A DNA stretch of 64,000 nucleotides from Pseudomonas fragi (GCF_025426255.1 NZ_CP104861.1:1798001-1862000), one strand, 5' to 3'. Positions 47,201 through 61,300 are shown, counted from the stretch's first letter. Notes: generated by a model from the sequence alone, not told the origin. A program made the numbers and translations.

Positions 47201-50200
47201 GGCGAGCATGCCGATGGCCAGTTCGCCGACCTGCCGGTGGTCGACGCCGCCGAACGTAGGCAACTGTTGCAGGCCGGTAACCAGACCGCCCGCGACTACC
47301 CGCTGGATCAAGGGTATGTACGCCTGTTTGAGGCGCAACTGGCGGCGCACCCTGACCGCGTGGTCGCCACCTGTCTTGAGCAACGCTGGACCTATCGCGA
47401 GCTGGACACCCGGGCCAATCGTCTTGCTCAAGCGTTGATCGCAGCCGGTATCGGCGTCGACCAACCGGTTGCGCTGCTGGCCGAGCGCAGCCTGGAGCTG
47501 CTGGGCATGATGCTTTCCAGCTTCAAGGCTGGCGCGGCTTACCTGCCGCTGGACCCGCAGTTGCCGCAGCAACGTCTGCTGGATCTGCTGCAACTGGGGC
47601 GGGTTCCGGCGCTGGTGGCCAGTGCTGCCTGTGGTGAACAGGCGCAGGCTTTGCTTGCGCTGCTGGCGCCTGAACAGCGGCCCCTGCTGTTGATCTGGGA
47701 TGAGGTGCAAACCGCGGGCGGCTCTTGCGCCCAACCGCAGATCTACAGCGCGCCGAATAATCTGGCCTATGTGATCTTCACCTCGGGCTCGACCGGCACC
47801 CCCAAAGGGGTGATGGTCGAGCAGGCCGGAATGCTCAATAACCAATTGAGCAAGCAACCGTATCTGCACCTGACTGGCGCTGATGTTATTGCCCAAACCG
47901 CGTCCCAGAGTTTCGATATTTCGGTATGGCAGTTCCTTGCCGCGCCGCTGTTTGGCGCCCAGGTCGATATCGTGCCCAACGCCATCGCCCACGATCCGGC
48001 AGCGTTGTTGGCCCATGTGGCGGCGCGGGGCATCAGCGTTCTCGAGAGCGTGCCGTCACTGATCCAGAGCCTGCTCGACGAACCACAGGGTTCGCTCGCT
48101 GCACTGCGCTGGATGCTGCCAACCGGCGAAGCCATGCCGCCGCAACTGGCGCGGTGCTGGTTGCAGCGCTATCCGCAGATCGGTCTGGTCAACGCCTACG
48201 GCCCGGCGGAATGCTCGGACGATGTGGCACTGTTTCGGGTCGATGCTGCTTCGGTCGATGGCGCATATCTGCCGATTGGCCTGGCCACCGACAACAACCG
48301 TCTGTATGTGCTCGATGGCGGTTTGCAGCCCGTACCAACCGGTGTGGTGGGCGAGTTGTATGTGGCGGGTACTGGCGTGGGGCGCGGCTATTTCAGCGAT
48401 CCGGCGCGCAGTGCGGCGGTGTTTATGCCCAACCCTTACGCGCAACAACCGGGCGAGCGCCTGTACCGTACCGGCGACCTGGCGCGGCGCCGCGCCGACG
48501 GTCAGCTGGAATATGTGGGCCGCATCGACCAGCAGGTAAAAGTGCGTGGTTTTCGCATTGAGCTGGGTGAAATCGAATCCCGTCTGCGCGAGCTGGATGG
48601 TGTGCGCGAAGCCGCGGTGGTGGTGCAGGAAGGTCCGACCGGCAAGGCGTTGGTCGCCTTTGTGGTGGCCGACGACGAGGCGCCGCACTGGAGCCAGTTG
48701 CGCGAGCAGCTCAAGGCCGGGCTCAAGTCCCGCTTGCCCGACTATATGGTGCCGCTGCAATGGCAGGTGCTGGACAGCCTGCCGCTCAATGCCAACGGTA
48801 AGGTCGACCGCAGGGCGTTGCCCCAGGCGGGTGACTGGCAACGCGAGGTGATTGCCCCGCTGGCCGGGATCGAAACCCGGATTGCCGCCATCTGGCAGCA
48901 GGTGTTGAAACTCGATGCAGTGGGCCGCGACGACAATTTCTTCGAGCTGGGCGGGCATTCATTGCTGGTCGCGCAAGTGGTGTCCCGCGTGCGTCAGCAA
49001 TTGAATATCGAACTGCCCCTGAGCAGCCTGTTTGAAACCGCCAGCCTCAGCGACTTTGCCAGCCGTTGTGCGGCGCAACCGCCAACTGTCAGCCAGCCGC
49101 CATTGCGCCCGCTGGTTGGCGGCCAAGCAGATGTGTTGTCGTATGCGCAACAGCGCCAGTGGATCCTCTGGCAGCTTGACCCGGACAGTGCGGCGTACAA
49201 CATTCCCGCAGCGCTACGGCTTAAAGGTGCGCTCAATCGTGATGCACTGCTGCGCAGTTTCAATGACCTGCAGGCACGCCACGCAACCCTGCGTACTACC
49301 TTCTCCCAGGATGGCGAACAGGCCCGTGGCGTGCTGCACGCCAGTTTGCCGTTGGCCTTGCGTGAGTTGATCCTCGATACCGTCAGTGAGGCGCAGATTG
49401 AAGCCCTGGTCAGCGAAGAAATGCGCCAGCCGTTCGACCTGCGCCACGGTCCGCTGCTGCGCGTGTTGCTGCTCAAGGTCGCGGCCGATGAGCATGTGCT
49501 GGTGCTGACTGTGCACCATATCGCCGCTGATGGCTGGTCGATGCAGGTGATGGTCGATGAGTTCAGTGCACTGTATGTGGCCCATGTTCAGGGGCAGGCA
49601 CCGAACCTGGCGCCGCTGGTTGTGAGCTACGCCGATTACGCGGCATGGCAGCGCAACTGGCTGCAGGGAGGCGAGGGCGAACGCCAGTTGAATGCCTGGC
49701 GCGAAAAGCTCGGCACTCATCACGCGCCGCTGGAACTGGGCAGTGAGCTGACCCGCCCGGCGATTCGCAGCGAGCGCGGCGCACGTATCGAATTGACGGT
49801 TGAACCGCAATTGGCCAGCCAATTGCGGCAGTTGGCTCAGCAGCAAAATGTGACCCTGTTCATGTTGCTGCTGACCAGTCTGCAAACGCTTTTGCATCGC
49901 TACAGTGGTCAGTCGGCAATCAGTGTTGGCGTGCCGAACGCCGGGCGGGGCCGGATCGAAACCGAAGGCCTGATCGGCTTCTTTATCAATACCCAGGTGC
50001 TGCGCGCCGAGATCGACGGTCAGCAAACCTTTGCCAGCCTGTTGCAGCAGGTCAAACAAACGGCGCTATGGGCGCAGGCGCATCAGGAACTGCCGTTCGA
50101 GCAACTGGTAGAGGCACTGCAACCGCAGCGCAGCCTCAGCCACACGCCGCTGTTCGACGTGCTGTTCAACCATCAACGCCAGGTCGGTGACAGTGTTGAA

Positions 50201-52318
50201 CGCACGCTGCCGGGCTTGACCGTGCAACGCATGGACTGGCAACAGCACAGCGCCCAGTTCGATCTGGCACTGGACACCGAAGAGCAGGGCGAGCAACTGC
50301 ACGCCAGCCTGACCTATGCCAGCGATGTGTATGACCCTGCCACTATCGAACGTCTGGCCGGGCACTGGTTGAACCTGTTGCGCGCCGTGGTGCGTGAGCC
50401 GCAACAACGTATCGCTGGGTTGCCGATGCTTGATGAAGTCGAGCAGCAGGCGCTGATCGCGCAGTGGAACCCGCAGGTGCTGAGCCAGCCGCTGGCGCCG
50501 AATCTGCATCAAATGTTTGAGGCGCAAGTGGCCTTGCAACCTCAGGCCGTGGCGCTGCGCTGCGACGGCGATTCGCTGAGCTATGGCGCGCTTAACGCGC
50601 AGGCCAATCGCCTGGCGCACAAGTTGCGCGAACTGGGAGTGGGTGCGGAAGTACGGGTGGGGATTGCCACCGAGCGATCCATGGCGCTGGTGGTCGGGGT
50701 GTTGGCGATTCTCAAGGCCGGAGGTGCTTATGTGCCGCTCGACCCGCAATACCCTGCGGAGCGCTTGAGTTACATGATTGAAGACAGCGGCATTCAACTG
50801 CTGCTGACCCAGGAACATCTGCTGGAAAACCTGCCGCCACGGGTCGGGGTACAGGCCTTGTGCATGGAGCATCTGGGGCTGGATGCCTTTAGCCCCGAAA
50901 ACCTGAGCAACCTCACGCAGCCCGATAACCTGGCCTATGTGATTTACACCTCGGGCTCAACCGGTCGGCCCAAAGGCGCACTGCTTAGCCATGCCAACGT
51001 CACTCGTTTGCTGGGCGCCACGGCAGATCAATTCGGGTTTGGCCCGAGTGATGTGTGGACGCTGTTCCACTCTTATGCGTTCGATTTTTCGGTTTGGGAG
51101 CTGTTTGGTGCGCTGTGTACCGGCGGTCGTCTGGTGATCGTGCCGTATTACATCAGCCGTGAACCTGAGGTGTTTCACCGGTTGCTGTGTGATGAACACG
51201 TGACGGTGCTCAACCAGACACCTACAGCCTTCCGGCAACTGCTGCCGATTGCCTGCAGCAGCCCGCACCCGCTGGCGTTGCGTTGGGTGATCTTCGGTGG
51301 CGAGGCGCTGCAAGCGTCGAGCCTGCGTCCGTGGTACGAACGCTTCGGTGATCGGCAAACCACGTTGGTGAACATGTACGGCATCACCGAAACCACGGTG
51401 CATGTGACGTACCGCGCCATCAGCCCGACTGATCTCGATGCCAGGGTGCAAAGCCCGATTGGTCGTCCGCTCAGTGACCTCAGCTGGTACTTGCTCGACA
51501 GCCAGTTGCAACCGGTGGCTGCGGGTTGCGCGGGTGAGCTGTATATCGCCGGGGCTGGGCTGGCGCGTGGGTATCACGGCCGCGCCGGGTTGACGGCCGA
51601 ACGCTTTGTGCCAAGTCCGTTTGAACCGGGCACGCGGCTGTATCGCAGTGGCGATCTGGCTCGCCAGCGGGCCGATGGCAATATCGACTATCTGGGGCGG
51701 GCCGACCAGCAAGTGAAGATTCGCGGTTTCCGTATCGAACTGGGGGAAATCGAAGCCTGCCTCAAGCAGCAAGTCGGCGTCAGCGACGCGGTGCTGAGCG
51801 TGTATCAAGAGCAACTGTGCGCCTATGTGGTGGCCGACCAGCCCCCTGCTGACCCGCTGGCCTGGCGCGAGCAATTGCGTGCTGTGCTCAAGGGCGAGCT
51901 GCCGGATTACATGGTGCCCACACATTGGTTGCTGCTCGATGCGCTGCCACTGACCGGCAACGGCAAGCTTGATCGTAACGCCTTGCCGCTGCCCGACGCC
52001 GAACACTGGCAACGGCCTTACACCGCCCCCGTGGGTGAACTGGAAACGCAATTGGCGGCAATCTGGGCCAGCGTGCTGGAAGTCGAGCGGGTGGGGCGTC
52101 ACGACAACTTCTTTGAATTGGGCGGGCATTCGCTGCTCGCGGCCCAGGCCAGCGCCAGGGTCGAACTGCAACTGGGCATCGAGTTGGCGCTACGGGCGCT
52201 GTTCGAAGCCGCTGACCTTCAAGCCTATGCCGCTCTGGCACAGGCGCAAACGCCTGCGGATAACGATGTTCGTCTGAGCGCACTTGAGTCGCTGCTCGAC
52301 GAGATGGAGATCAACTGA
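41282..52318 (+). CDS. pvdI: Pyoverdine peptide NRPS, first unit (C-A-T-E, C-A-T, C-A-T)
   Basis: This 3678-residue synthetase adds three residues after the PvdL chromophore. A docking segment of about 45 residues starts [20 protein letters not shown]. Module 1: C (HHIVSDGW, about 182), A (FDVSVW, about 706) with pocket D-V-W-H-V-S-L-I-D, read Ser, T (GGDSII, about 1046), E ([10 protein letters not shown], about 1225), so D-Ser. Module 2: D-to-L type C (HHILIDAW), A (FDISVW, about 2211) with D-I-W-E-L-T-A-D-D, read Dab, T (GGHSLL). Module 3: C (HHIAADGW), A (FDFSVW, about 3267) with D-F-W-N-I-G-M-V-H, read Thr, T (GGHSLL, about 3614). The tail [14 protein letters not shown] is a likely docking end. 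GGAAG precedes the ATG. The stop overlaps the next start (TGATG). Name by position; other schemes may differ. Confidence 0.92.
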   Translation: MNAEKSLKLARRFIELPLEKRRLFLDGLRAEGIDFSQFPIPADVPATDRQSLSYAQRRMWFLWQLDPHSGAYNLPGAVRLTGALDSAALEQAFAHLVQRHETLRTVFRQNPDDSLEQAPLTVPLQVEQLDFSLLPVIEREQAVAAEAQRQSLQPFDLANGPLLRIKLLKLAPQEHVLLLTLHHIVSDGWSMNVLIDEFIRSYDAFERGELPALAQLPIQYSDYALWQRRWLQAGEQARQLEYWQSRLGDEHPVMALPTDYPRPAMPSYRGTRYEFAVAPQLVEQLRALAQQHNVTLFMLLLGAFNILLHRYSGQDDLRVGVPIANRNRREVEGLIGFFVNTQVLHTQLNAQTSVAELLGAVKETALGAQAHQELPFEQLVEALKLERNLSHNPLFQVMYNHQPQVADIDTVNTASGLKLSLVEWEGRTTQFDLSLDTYEKAGQLHAALTYANDLFDGATITRMAGHWSNLLRALVDNPERRVGELPMLDASEWQTQVHDWNRTQVAYPTHTCLQQLIEAQVERTPNAIALVFGTQSMTFAQLNARANQLANLLREQGVGPDVLVGIALERSQEMVVGLLAILKAGGAYVPLDPEYPQERLAYMIDDSAIALLLTHSRLLATLPVADVKVITVDQPSGWLDDYSASNLNLAQDSQHLAYVIYTSGSTGRPKGAGNTHAALVNRLCWMQQAYALGADDAVLQKTPFSFDVSVWEFFWPLLTGARLVVAQPGEHREPLRLIETIRQQRITTLHFVPSMLQAFIHESAVEHCTSLRRIVCSGEALPVDAQQQVFAKLPATELYNLYGPTEAAIDVTHWTCLEEGAASVPIGLPIANLRTCVLDANLSPVALGVAGELYLGGAGLARSYHRRPALTAERFVPCPFNQGERLYRTGDLVRQRVDGVIEYLGRLDHQVKLRGLRIELGEIEARLVEHAAVREAVVLVLDGKQLVAYVVLQDPLQAGWQAALSAHLQLALPEYMVPGLWLSLERLPLSANGKLERKALPRPDLSALQQGYAAPACELEQRLADIWQNVLGVAQIGVDDNFFALGGDSIISIQVVSRARQAGIAFSPRDLFQHQTIRSLARVAELSQQTSIDQGLASGAVALAPVQQWFFAQPMPQRHHWNQSLLLHPRQPLEGAVLELALRSLLTHHDGLRLRFEQRDGQWQQAYAELPTDSLLWHRQVTGVQELNALCEQAQRSLDLQQGPLLRALLVDMPDHSQRLLLVVHHLVVDGVSWRVLLEDLQQFYSAPSQPPQAKTSAYQAWTARLQGEALARVDELAWWQAQLAGACSDLPCDRPDAGLQNRHGRKLELKLDAELTRQLLQVAPATYRTQVNDLLLTALARVIGRWSGQASSLIQLEGHGREQLFDDLDLSRTLGWFTSLFPVQLTAQGDFGTSIKSIKEQLRSVPNKGVGYGLLRYLAGDEVGAQLAGLATPRITFNYMGQFDRQFDEQALFAPAAESAGLAQDENALLANWLSIEGQVYGGELSLQWSYSQQMFDDATVQALVDDYRHELSALIEHCVGCEAGGMTPSDFPLASLTQAQLDNLKVPASAIEDIYPLSPMQQGLLVHTLLEPGSGIYFMQDRYIIDSEIDLPRFTAAWHAVVQRHDALRASFSLDEDGQMLQIIHRDAAPKVQLHDWTERPQAEHEAALQALLAEDRAQGFDLLNSPPFSLRLIRRSAGHYWFILSNHHILIDAWCRSLLLQDFFTLYSGQHSLPPAARYRDFIQWLQEQGESAALNAWTVELEGFEQPTPLPFDRPVRRQGGFSEIGDCYADLEPAQGRALRELAQRYQLTVNTLTQAAWALVLQRYSGLDQVLFGVTVAGRPINLAQMQDTVGLFINSIPLRVRLPRAGQSVSVQSWLQDLFEHNLALREHEHLPLLKIQACSGLEKGQSIFDSLFVYENAPVESAVVSGAQQISARSDSARTHTNYPMTVVVYPGDALGLHLSYDKRFFDEATVECLLADFKRLLLAIGEHADGQFADLPVVDAAERRQLLQAGNQTARDYPLDQGYVRLFEAQLAAHPDRVVATCLEQRWTYRELDTRANRLAQALIAAGIGVDQPVALLAERSLELLGMMLSSFKAGAAYLPLDPQLPQQRLLDLLQLGRVPALVASAACGEQAQALLALLAPEQRPLLLIWDEVQTAGGSCAQPQIYSAPNNLAYVIFTSGSTGTPKGVMVEQAGMLNNQLSKQPYLHLTGADVIAQTASQSFDISVWQFLAAPLFGAQVDIVPNAIAHDPAALLAHVAARGISVLESVPSLIQSLLDEPQGSLAALRWMLPTGEAMPPQLARCWLQRYPQIGLVNAYGPAECSDDVALFRVDAASVDGAYLPIGLATDNNRLYVLDGGLQPVPTGVVGELYVAGTGVGRGYFSDPARSAAVFMPNPYAQQPGERLYRTGDLARRRADGQLEYVGRIDQQVKVRGFRIELGEIESRLRELDGVREAAVVVQEGPTGKALVAFVVADDEAPHWSQLREQLKAGLKSRLPDYMVPLQWQVLDSLPLNANGKVDRRALPQAGDWQREVIAPLAGIETRIAAIWQQVLKLDAVGRDDNFFELGGHSLLVAQVVSRVRQQLNIELPLSSLFETASLSDFASRCAAQPPTVSQPPLRPLVGGQADVLSYAQQRQWILWQLDPDSAAYNIPAALRLKGALNRDALLRSFNDLQARHATLRTTFSQDGEQARGVLHASLPLALRELILDTVSEAQIEALVSEEMRQPFDLRHGPLLRVLLLKVAADEHVLVLTVHHIAADGWSMQVMVDEFSALYVAHVQGQAPNLAPLVVSYADYAAWQRNWLQGGEGERQLNAWREKLGTHHAPLELGSELTRPAIRSERGARIELTVEPQLASQLRQLAQQQNVTLFMLLLTSLQTLLHRYSGQSAISVGVPNAGRGRIETEGLIGFFINTQVLRAEIDGQQTFASLLQQVKQTALWAQAHQELPFEQLVEALQPQRSLSHTPLFDVLFNHQRQVGDSVERTLPGLTVQRMDWQQHSAQFDLALDTEEQGEQLHASLTYASDVYDPATIERLAGHWLNLLRAVVREPQQRIAGLPMLDEVEQQALIAQWNPQVLSQPLAPNLHQMFEAQVALQPQAVALRCDGDSLSYGALNAQANRLAHKLRELGVGAEVRVGIATERSMALVVGVLAILKAGGAYVPLDPQYPAERLSYMIEDSGIQLLLTQEHLLENLPPRVGVQALCMEHLGLDAFSPENLSNLTQPDNLAYVIYTSGSTGRPKGALLSHANVTRLLGATADQFGFGPSDVWTLFHSYAFDFSVWELFGALCTGGRLVIVPYYISREPEVFHRLLCDEHVTVLNQTPTAFRQLLPIACSSPHPLALRWVIFGGEALQASSLRPWYERFGDRQTTLVNMYGITETTVHVTYRAISPTDLDARVQSPIGRPLSDLSWYLLDSQLQPVAAGCAGELYIAGAGLARGYHGRAGLTAERFVPSPFEPGTRLYRSGDLARQRADGNIDYLGRADQQVKIRGFRIELGEIEACLKQQVGVSDAVLSVYQEQLCAYVVADQPPADPLAWREQLRAVLKGELPDYMVPTHWLLLDALPLTGNGKLDRNALPLPDAEHWQRPYTAPVGELETQLAAIWASVLEVERVGRHDNFFELGGHSLLAAQASARVELQLGIELALRALFEAADLQAYAALAQAQTPADNDVRLSALESLLDEMEIN

Positions 52319-55300
52319 TGGAAAACTCTACCGCCTGGCGCATTGCCAACCGTTTCGCCAGCCTCGCGCCGCAGCAGCGTCGCGACTTTCTGCAAAAAAT
52401 GCAGGAGCAGGGTGTCAGCTTCGGCCAGTTGCCGATACCGCTGACCGCACCTGCCGCTGAACCGTGCGAGCTGTCTTATGCCCAGCAACGCCAGTGGTTC
52501 CTGTGGCAACTTGACCCCGAAGGTGCGGCCTATCACATCCCGGCGGCCCTGCGTTTGCGCGGCGCGCTGAATGTGCCAGCGTTGCAGCACAGCTTCGATG
52601 CGTTGCTGGAACGCCATCACAGCCTGCGCAGCGTGTTTATTGAAACCGAAGGTCGGGTTCTCCAGCAGTTGCAAACCCCTACCGACCTTTCACTGACTTT
52701 GACCCAGCATGATCTGCGTGATCAGCCCCAGGCCGAACGCCTGAACATGGCCATGCAACTGCTGGAGCTGGATATAGCCCGGCCGTTTGATCTGCAACAC
52801 GGCCCGTTGTTGCGAGTCAGCCTGTTGCAACTGGACGCCGACGATCATGTGCTGGTGCTGACCTTGCACCATATTGTTGCTGACGGCTGGTCGATGGGGG
52901 TACTGGTCGACGAGTTCTCGCAGCTGTACGCGGCCCATGTCCAGGGCAAGCCCCTTGAGCTACCCGCCCTGGCGATCCAGTACAGTGATTACGCGTTGTG
53001 GCAGCGCCGCTGGATGGAAGCCGGTGAGCTGGAGCGCCAGTTGGACTGGTGGCGCGGGCAATTGGGCAGCGAGCAGCCGGTGCTGGAGTTGCCCGGCGAC
53101 CGTTCGCGCCCGGCGCAGCCCACGCAGCAGGGGGCGCGGCTGGACTTTGCACTGCCACCGGCGCTGGCCAAAGGCTTGATGAGCCTGGCCCGCCAGCGTG
53201 GCGTGACCCCGTTCATGCTGTTGCTGGCCAGCTTTCAGGTGTTGCTGCACCGCTACAGCGGTCAGACAGACCTGCGCATCGGCGTGCCGGTGGCCAACCG
53301 CAGCCGTGCAGAAACCTGTGGTCTGATCGGCTTTTTCGTCAACACCCAGGTGCTGCGCGCCGAGCTTGACGGGCGCTTGCCGTTTGCCCGGCTGCTGGAG
53401 CAAACCCGTGACCGTGCGCTGGATGCCCAAGGCTATCAGGACCTGCCGTTCGAACGTCTGGTGCAAGCGCTGCAAGGTGAGCGCAGCCTGAGCCACAGCC
53501 CGCTGTTCCAGGTCATGTTCAACCATCAGCAAAGTCGCCCCGGCGCACTCGGCGGGATGCTTGCCGGGCTTGAGGTTCAAAGCCTGGCGTGGCCGGGGCG
53601 CACGGCGCAGTTTGACCTGCAACTGGATACTCACGAAGAAGGCGAGCTGCTGCTGGCCAGCCTGACTTATGCCACCGATTTGTTTGATGCCGAGCGCATC
53701 GAGTGCCTGGCCGGGCACTGGCGCAACCTGCTGGCAAGTATCGTGGCCGATCCCGAATGCGCGATTGGCGAACTGGCGATGCTGTCGGCGGCTGAAGTCG
53801 AGGTCACCTTGCTCGGCCTGAATGCCACGCAGCAGGTCTATCCCGGCCCCGAATGCGTGCACCAGCATATCGAGGCGCGGGCTGGCGCGACCCCGGATGG
53901 TTGCGCGCTGGTGTTTGGCCAGCAGCGTCTGAGTTATGGCGAACTGAATCAGCGAGCCAATCGTCTGGCGCACCATTTGCGTGAATTGGGCGTCGGCCCG
54001 GAAGTCCGGGTCGGGGTTGCCTGCGAGCGCTCACTGGAGCTGGTAATCGGCCTGCTGGCGATCCTCAAGGCGGGTGGTGCCTATGTGCCGCTGGACCCGC
54101 AATACCCGGCCGAGCGACTGGCCTATATGTTCGAGGACAGCGGCATCAGCCTGTTGCTGACCCAGACACCGGTGTTGGCCAACCTGGCGCTACCGGCGGG
54201 GCTGGCCAGTCTGTGCCTTGAAAGCACGGCGCATTGGCTGGCCGAGTACAGCGCCGCGAACCTGGCAAATGTGGCCAGCGCACAAAACCTGGCCTATGTG
54301 ATTTACACCTCGGGTTCCACCGGTCGCCCGAAAGGCGCTGGCAATAGCCATGGCGCCTTGTATAACCGTCTGGCCTGGATGCAACAGGCCTATGAACTGA
54401 ACACCGCGGATCGGGTGTTGCAGAAAACCCCGTTCAGCTTTGACGTGTCGGTATGGGAGTTTTTCTGGCCGCTGATGCACGGCGCAACCCTGGTGGTGGC
54501 TGCTCCCGGCGCTCATCGCGACCCGCAGCAACTGGCGGCATTGATCGTCGAGCAGGCGATCACCACCCTGCATTTTGTTCCGTCGATGTTGCAAGCCTTT
54601 ATCAGCGCTGACGAAGCGGCGCAGTGCCGCTCGTTGCGGCGCATTGTGTGCAGCGGTGAAGCGTTGCCGATGGCGTTGCAGCGCCAGACTCTTGAGCGCC
54701 TGCCACATGCGCAGTTGTACAACCTGTACGGGCCGACCGAAGCCGCCATCGACGTAACTCACTGGACTTGCGTCGAGGAGGGTCGCGACAGCGTGCCGAT
54801 CGGACGGCCAATCGCCAACCTGCGCACCTATATTCTGAGTGCCGAGCTGCAGCCATTGCCGAACGGTGCGATTGGCGAGTTGTACCTGGCGGGCGCCGGG
54901 CTGGCGCGGGGTTATCATGCCCGCCCGGCTCTGACTGCCGAGCGCTTTGTGGTGGACCCGTTGGGCAGTGGCGAACGCTTGTATCGCACGGGCGATCTGG
55001 CGCGCTATCGCGTTGACGGCGCTATTGAGTACTGCGGTCGTATCGACCACCAGGTGAAAATTCGCGGGCTGCGTATCGAACTGGGCGAAATCGAAGCGCG
55101 CCTGCAAGAGCATCCCCAGGTGCAAGAGGCCGTGGTGTTGGCGTTGGACAACCAACTGGTGGCGTATCTGGTGCCGGTTGTTGCCCCGCAAGATCCGGCC
55201 AGCTGGCGCGAAGAACTGAAAGCGCATTTGCTGGTGAGCTTGCCGGATTACATGGTGCCCACGCACCTGATGCTGATCGATTGCATGCCGCTGAGCCCCA

Positions 55301-58300
55301 ACGGCAAGCTGGAGCGCAAATTGTTGCCGTCGCCGCTGATCAATGTCAGCCAGCGTATTTTTGAAGCGCCGCGCAGTGCCAATGAACGGCAGTTGGCGGC
55401 AATCTGGCAAGACGTGCTGGGCCTGGAGCAGGTCGGGCGTCAGGACAATTTCTTTGAGCTGGGTGGCGACTCGATCATCTCCATTCAAGTGGTCAGCCGC
55501 GCTCGCCGCGCGGGTCTGGGTTTGCAGCCACGTGATCTGTTTCAGCAACCGACCCTGCATGCGCTGGCCGCGGTGGTTAGCCAGCAAGTCGCGGCGCCAA
55601 TCGCCCAGGGCCCGGTGTTGGGCGCACAAGTGTTGACCCCGGTGCAACAGTGGTTCTTTGCCCAGCAGACGGTGCATAACCAGCACTGGAACCAGTCGGT
55701 TTTGCTTGCCGTGCGTGAGCCGCTCGACTTGCTGCGCCTGCAAACCGCGCTGCAACAGGTGCTGGCCCAGCATGACGCGCTGCGTTTGCAGTTCCGTCAG
55801 CAGGACGGGCAGTGGGCCGCGCACTACCGGCCATTGGACGGTGTGGCCGCCACCGATTTGCTGTGGACCGCACAAGTGCAAAGTGACGAGGCCCTGCAAG
55901 GTCTGTGCGACGAAGCTCAGCGCAGCCTGTCGCTGCACGATGGCCCATTGCTGCGCGCGGTGCTGATTGATCATGACGACGGCAACCAGCGTTTGCTGCT
56001 GGTGATCCACCACTTGGTGGTCGATGGCGTGTCCTGGCGGGTGCTGCTTGAAGACCTGCAAGCGGCTTATGCCTCTCAGGCGCTGGGGGAAAAAACCAGC
56101 TCGCTGCAGGATTGGGCGTTGCAGTTGAATGCTTATGCGCAAAGCGAGGATCTGGCGGCGCAATTGCTGTGGTGGCAGCAACAGTTGCAGGGTGTCAGCG
56201 GCGAGTTGCCGGATGCGCGTGCCAACGCCAGTCAGGCAGTGCGGCATCGGCAGGTGGTCAGCATGGGGCTGGATCGCGAACAAACCCGCCAATTGCTGCA
56301 ACAGGCGCCAGCGGCCTATCGCACCCAGGTCAATGATTTGCTGCTGACCGCCCTGGCCCGTGCATTGTGCGACTGGACCGGCGAACCGACAGCGTTGATC
56401 CAGCTCGAAGGTCACGGGCGTGAGGACTTGTTCGAGAACATTGACCTGACCCGTACCCTGGGCTGGTTTACCAGCCTGTTCCCGGTGAAGTTGACCCCGG
56501 CAGCCGGACTTGGCGAGTCCATCAAGGCAATCAAGCAGCAACTGCGTGAAGTACCGGGCAAGGGCCTGGGGTTTGGATTGCTGCGCTATCAGGGGGATGC
56601 GCAGGCACAAGCCAGCCTCGCGGCTTTGCCAGCAGCGCGGGTGACGTTCAACTACCTGGGCCAGTTCGACCAGAGCTTCAGCGAGGACGCGCTGTTTGTG
56701 CCAGCCCAAGAGGCCAGCGGCGCCGCGCAAAGCCCCGATTCGCCGCTGGCCAACTGGCTCTCGGTGGACGGCCAGGTGTTTGGCGGCGAATTGAAACTGG
56801 ACCTGAGCTTCAGTCAGGAGTGCTTCGACAAACATCAGATTGAGGGCCTGGCCGCGGGCATTCAGATGCATTTGCAGGCGCTGGTAGAGCATTGCCTGAA
56901 CCCGCAGCACAGCGGCGTGACCCCCGCGGACTTTGCGCTGGCGAATTTGACCCAGGCGCAACTGGACCAACTGCCGGTCACGCCACGGCAGATTGAAGAC
57001 CTGTATCCGCTGTCGCCGATGCAGAGCGGTTTGCTGTTTCACAGCCTGTACGAGCCGCAGGCTGGGGCTTACGTCAATCAACTCAGCGTGGAGGCCAAAG
57101 GTCTGGACGCGGCGCGCCTGGCCCAAGCCTGGCAAGCGACGCTGGATGCGCATCCGATTTTGCGCAGCGGGTTTCACTGGCCTCAGGGCGCAACCGCCCC
57201 GGTGCAACTGGTACAGCGTTCGCTGCAATTACCGCTGACCGTGCTCGACTGGCGCGGGCGTGCCGATCAGGCTGGCGAATTGCAATTGTTGGCCCGCAGC
57301 GAGCGTTTGCAGTTCGATCCGGCGCAGCCGCCGCTATTGCGTCTGGCGCTGGTGCGCCTTGACGAACAACGCCAGCAGTTGATCTACACCCACCACCACT
57401 TGTTGCTCGATGGCTGGAGCAATGCGTTGCTGCTCGGCGAGGTGTTGCAGCGCTACGCCGGGATAGAAGTAGCTCCCGCGCAGGGCCGCTTCGGTGACTA
57501 TATCGGCTGGCTGCAAGCCCAGGATCCGGTGGCCGACGAAGCCTTCTGGCGCGCGCAACTGGCGCCACTGCAGAGCCCGACCCTGTTGGCGCAGAGCCTG
57601 CCCCATACGCCTTCAAACGGTGTCGACTACGCCGACCATCACCAACTGTTCGATACACAACTGAGCGCCGACTTTGCGGCGTTTGCCCGCCAGCACAACA
57701 TCACCCTCAACACGCTGGTGCAAGGCGCCTGGGCCGTGCTGTTGCAGCGCTATAGCGGCCAGCAGAGCGTGGCATTTGGCGCCACTGTGGCGGGGCGGCC
57801 GGTGGATTTGCCGGGGGCGGAGCACCAGCTCGGGCTGTTTATCAACACGTTGGCGGTGATCACTCAACCGCAAGCGGCCGAGAGCGTGGCGCACTGGTTG
57901 AGCCGCTTGCAGGCACATAACCTGGAACTGCGTGAGCATGAATTTACCGCGCTCAGTGATGTGCAGCGCTGGGCGGGACGCGCCGGTGAGCCGCTGTTCG
58001 ACAGTTTGCTGGTATTTGAAAACTTCCCCATTGGCGAGGCCTTGCAGCAGGGGGCGCCACAGGGGTTGAGCTTTTCGTTGCCGGACAACCATGAGCGCAC
58101 CAACTACCCGCTGACCCTGGCCGCGGTGAGTGAAGGCCAGTTGCGCCTGACCTGGAGCTTTTTACTCAGTCACTTTACGCCGTCAGTGATTGCCCGCATG
58201 AGTGAGCACCTGGCCTGCCTGCTGCGGGGCATGATTGCCGCGCCGCAAGCCAGTCTTGGCGAGTTGCAGTTGTTGAGCGCTGCCGAACAACACCAGCAAT

Positions 58301-61300
58301 TGCAGGACTGGAACCGCCAGCCGGGAGCCGCGAGCGAGCTGTGCGTGCATCAGTTGATCGAAGCGCAGGCGGCTATTCGCCCTGAGGCAACGGCGTTGAT
58401 CTTTGACCGGACTACGTTCACCTACGCCGACCTCAATCAGCGCGCCAACCGTTTGGCCCATCGCCTGCGTGAGTTGGGAGTGGGCCCGGAAGTGAGGGTG
58501 GGGCTGGCGTTGGAACGCTCGCCACAGATGATTATCGGCTTGCTGGCGATTCTTAAGTCCGGTGGCGCCTATGTACCGCTGGACCCGGCTTACCCGGCCG
58601 AGCGCCTGAGCTATTTGATGCAGGACAGCGGTATTGCGCTGTTACTCAGCCAGTCCTGGTTGCGCAAGGGGCTGCCGCATATCGACGGTTTACCGGTGCT
58701 GGAACTGGACCGCGAAGACATCGCTTGGTTGCCTGCGAGCAATCCGCCCAACCTCACGCAACCACAGAACCTGGCCTATCTGATCTACACCTCGGGCTCC
58801 ACTGGCCGCCCCAAAGGCGTGAGCGTGGCCCACGGTCCGCTGGCCATGCATTGCCTTTCAATTGGCGAGTTGTATGGCATGACTCCGGATGACCGCGAGC
58901 TGCAATTTGCCTCCATCAGTTTCGACGGTGCCCACGAGCGCTGGTTGACCCCGCTGGTCTTCGGCTCGGCGTTGATGCCGCGCGATGACGAAGTATGGAG
59001 CGCCCAGCGCACCTGCGAAGAAATCGAGCGCCACGGCATCACAATTGCCTGTTTTACCCCAAGTTACTTGCTGCAAATGGCCGATTACATGGGCGAAGCC
59101 GGGCGCAAGCTGCCGATTCGTTCTTACACCGTGGGCGGTGAAGGCATGCCCAAGCACGCGTTTGATGAGGTGCAGCGAGTGCTGCAACCACCGCGCATTA
59201 TCAACGGCTACGGCCCGACCGAAACCGTGATTACGCCGCTGATTTGGTGCGCCTACCCGGACACCCGATTCGAGTCGGCGTTCTTGCCCATAGGTCGCCC
59301 GGTGGGCGAGCGCAGTGCCTATGTGCTGGACGCCAGCTTGCAGCCGCTGCCGGTAGGGGTGGCCGGTGAGTTGTATCTGGGTGGCGAAGGTGTCGCCCGT
59401 GGCTACCATCAGCGCCCGGCCCTGACCGCCGAACGCTTTGTGCCCGATCCATTCGTGGCGGGCGCGAGGCTGTATCGCAGTGGCGACCTGGCACGGTTGC
59501 GTGACGACGGTGTGGTCGAGTATCTGGGGCGTATCGATCAGCAGGTGAAGATTCGCGGGTTCCGCATCGAACTGGGCGAAATCGAGGCCTGCCTGTTGGA
59601 GCACGATGGCGTGCGCGAGGCCTTTGTAGTCGATCGCGATGGCCCGGTGAGTCGTCAGTTGGTCGGTTATATCGTGGCCCGTGATCCGCTGGCCGACGAG
59701 GCCGGGTTGCGTGAACATTTGATTACTCACCTGAGCAGCCGCTTGCCGGCGCATATGCTCCCCGCGCACCTGATGTGCCTGGCGGCCTTGCCGTTGACCC
59801 CCAACGGCAAGCTTGATCGTCAGGCCCTGCCTGCCCCTGAGGCCAGTCGCCAGGTGCTTGACCGAGTGCTGCCGGAAACGGCGGCCGAAGTACTGTTGGC
59901 CGATATCTGGCAAGACTTGCTGGGGTTGGAGGCGATCAGCGTCACGGAAAACTTTTTTGAACTGGGCGGCGATTCGATTATTTCGTTGCAGGCGGTGAGC
60001 CGTGCCGGGGCGCAAGGGTTGGTCTTTACTCCCAAGCAACTGTTCGAAGCGCAAAACATCCGTGCCTTGGCGGCGGTTGCGATCAATACCGGGCCGCAAG
60101 CGCTGCAGCGCATCGAGACCTTGCCCTTTGCCCTGGTGCCCCATGCCGTGGCGGTGGACCGCAGTGCGCTGGATGATCTGTATCCGCTGTCGCCGATGCA
60201 GCAGGGCATGTTGTTCCACTGTATTGAATCGCCAGAGCTGAACCTTTACGTCAACCAGCTCAGCGTGGCGGTAGAGGGGTTGCAGGTGCAGCGGTTTTGC
60301 AGCGCCTGGCAAACCCTGCTGGAACGTCACGAAGTGCTGCGCACCGCCTTTATGTGGCGCGACGGCCTGGCCGACCCGTTGCAGGCGGTGTATCAGCACG
60401 CCGAGTTGCCGATTGTCGAACTGGACTGGCGTGAGCATGCGGCCCCTGAGTCGGCATTGCTGGCGTTGGCGGCTGACGATCAGGCCCGGGGTTTTGACCT
60501 CAGCTGCCCGCCGTTGATGCGCTTTACCCTGGTGCGTCTGGACGACAACCGGTTCCAGATGATCTGGACCTACCATCATTTGTTGCTGGACGGTTGGAGC
60601 GCTTCGCGCCTGCTCGGCGAAATGCTGCGCTTGTACGCCAAACAAACACTGCCGTGCATGAGCGGGCGTTATGCCGACTACATCAGTTGGCTGGCGCGCC
60701 AGGACGTGACGGCAGCCGAAGGCTTCTGGCGTGAGCGTCTGGACGTATTGCAAGCGCCGACAATCCTGGCCAATGCGGCCAATACCGATGGCAGCGGGCA
60801 TGGTGTGCTCTACAGCTATCTGGATAGCGCTGCGAGCCGTCGATTGCATGCATTTGCCAGCAGCCAGAGAGTGACGCTGAACACGGTGGTGCAAGCAGCC
60901 TGGATGTTGCTGCTGCAACGTCACACCGGGCAACGCAGCGTGGCCTTTGGTGCCACGGTTGCCGGGCGGCCGACGCAACTGGCCGGGGCGCAAGACATGC
61001 TCGGGCTGTTTATCAATACCCTGCCGGTAATTCAGACCCTCGATCCGCAACAGGCGCTGGGCGACTGGCTGCGCCAGTTACAGGACTACAACCTAGCGAT
61101 CCGCGATTTTGAACATACGCCGCTGGCGGATATTCAGCGCTGGGCCGGGCAGGGCGGGCAAGGGTTGTTTGACAGCATTATCGTGTTTGAAAACCACCCG
61201 GTGGACCGTGCCTTGCGCGGCGAGCAGGACGGCGAGCTGAAGTTCGCCGAGGTGGGCAGCGGTGGGGTGACTAACTTCCCGATGGACTTGATGATCAGCG

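Noticed and set aside
54190..57228. A 1012-residue antisense open frame opposite the terminal NRPS, and another of 730 residues at 58858-61050
   Set aside because: Composition is rich in Gln, Arg, His and Leu, with no recognisable domains; such frames arise opposite GC-biased NRPS genes. The sense strand has continuous domains.
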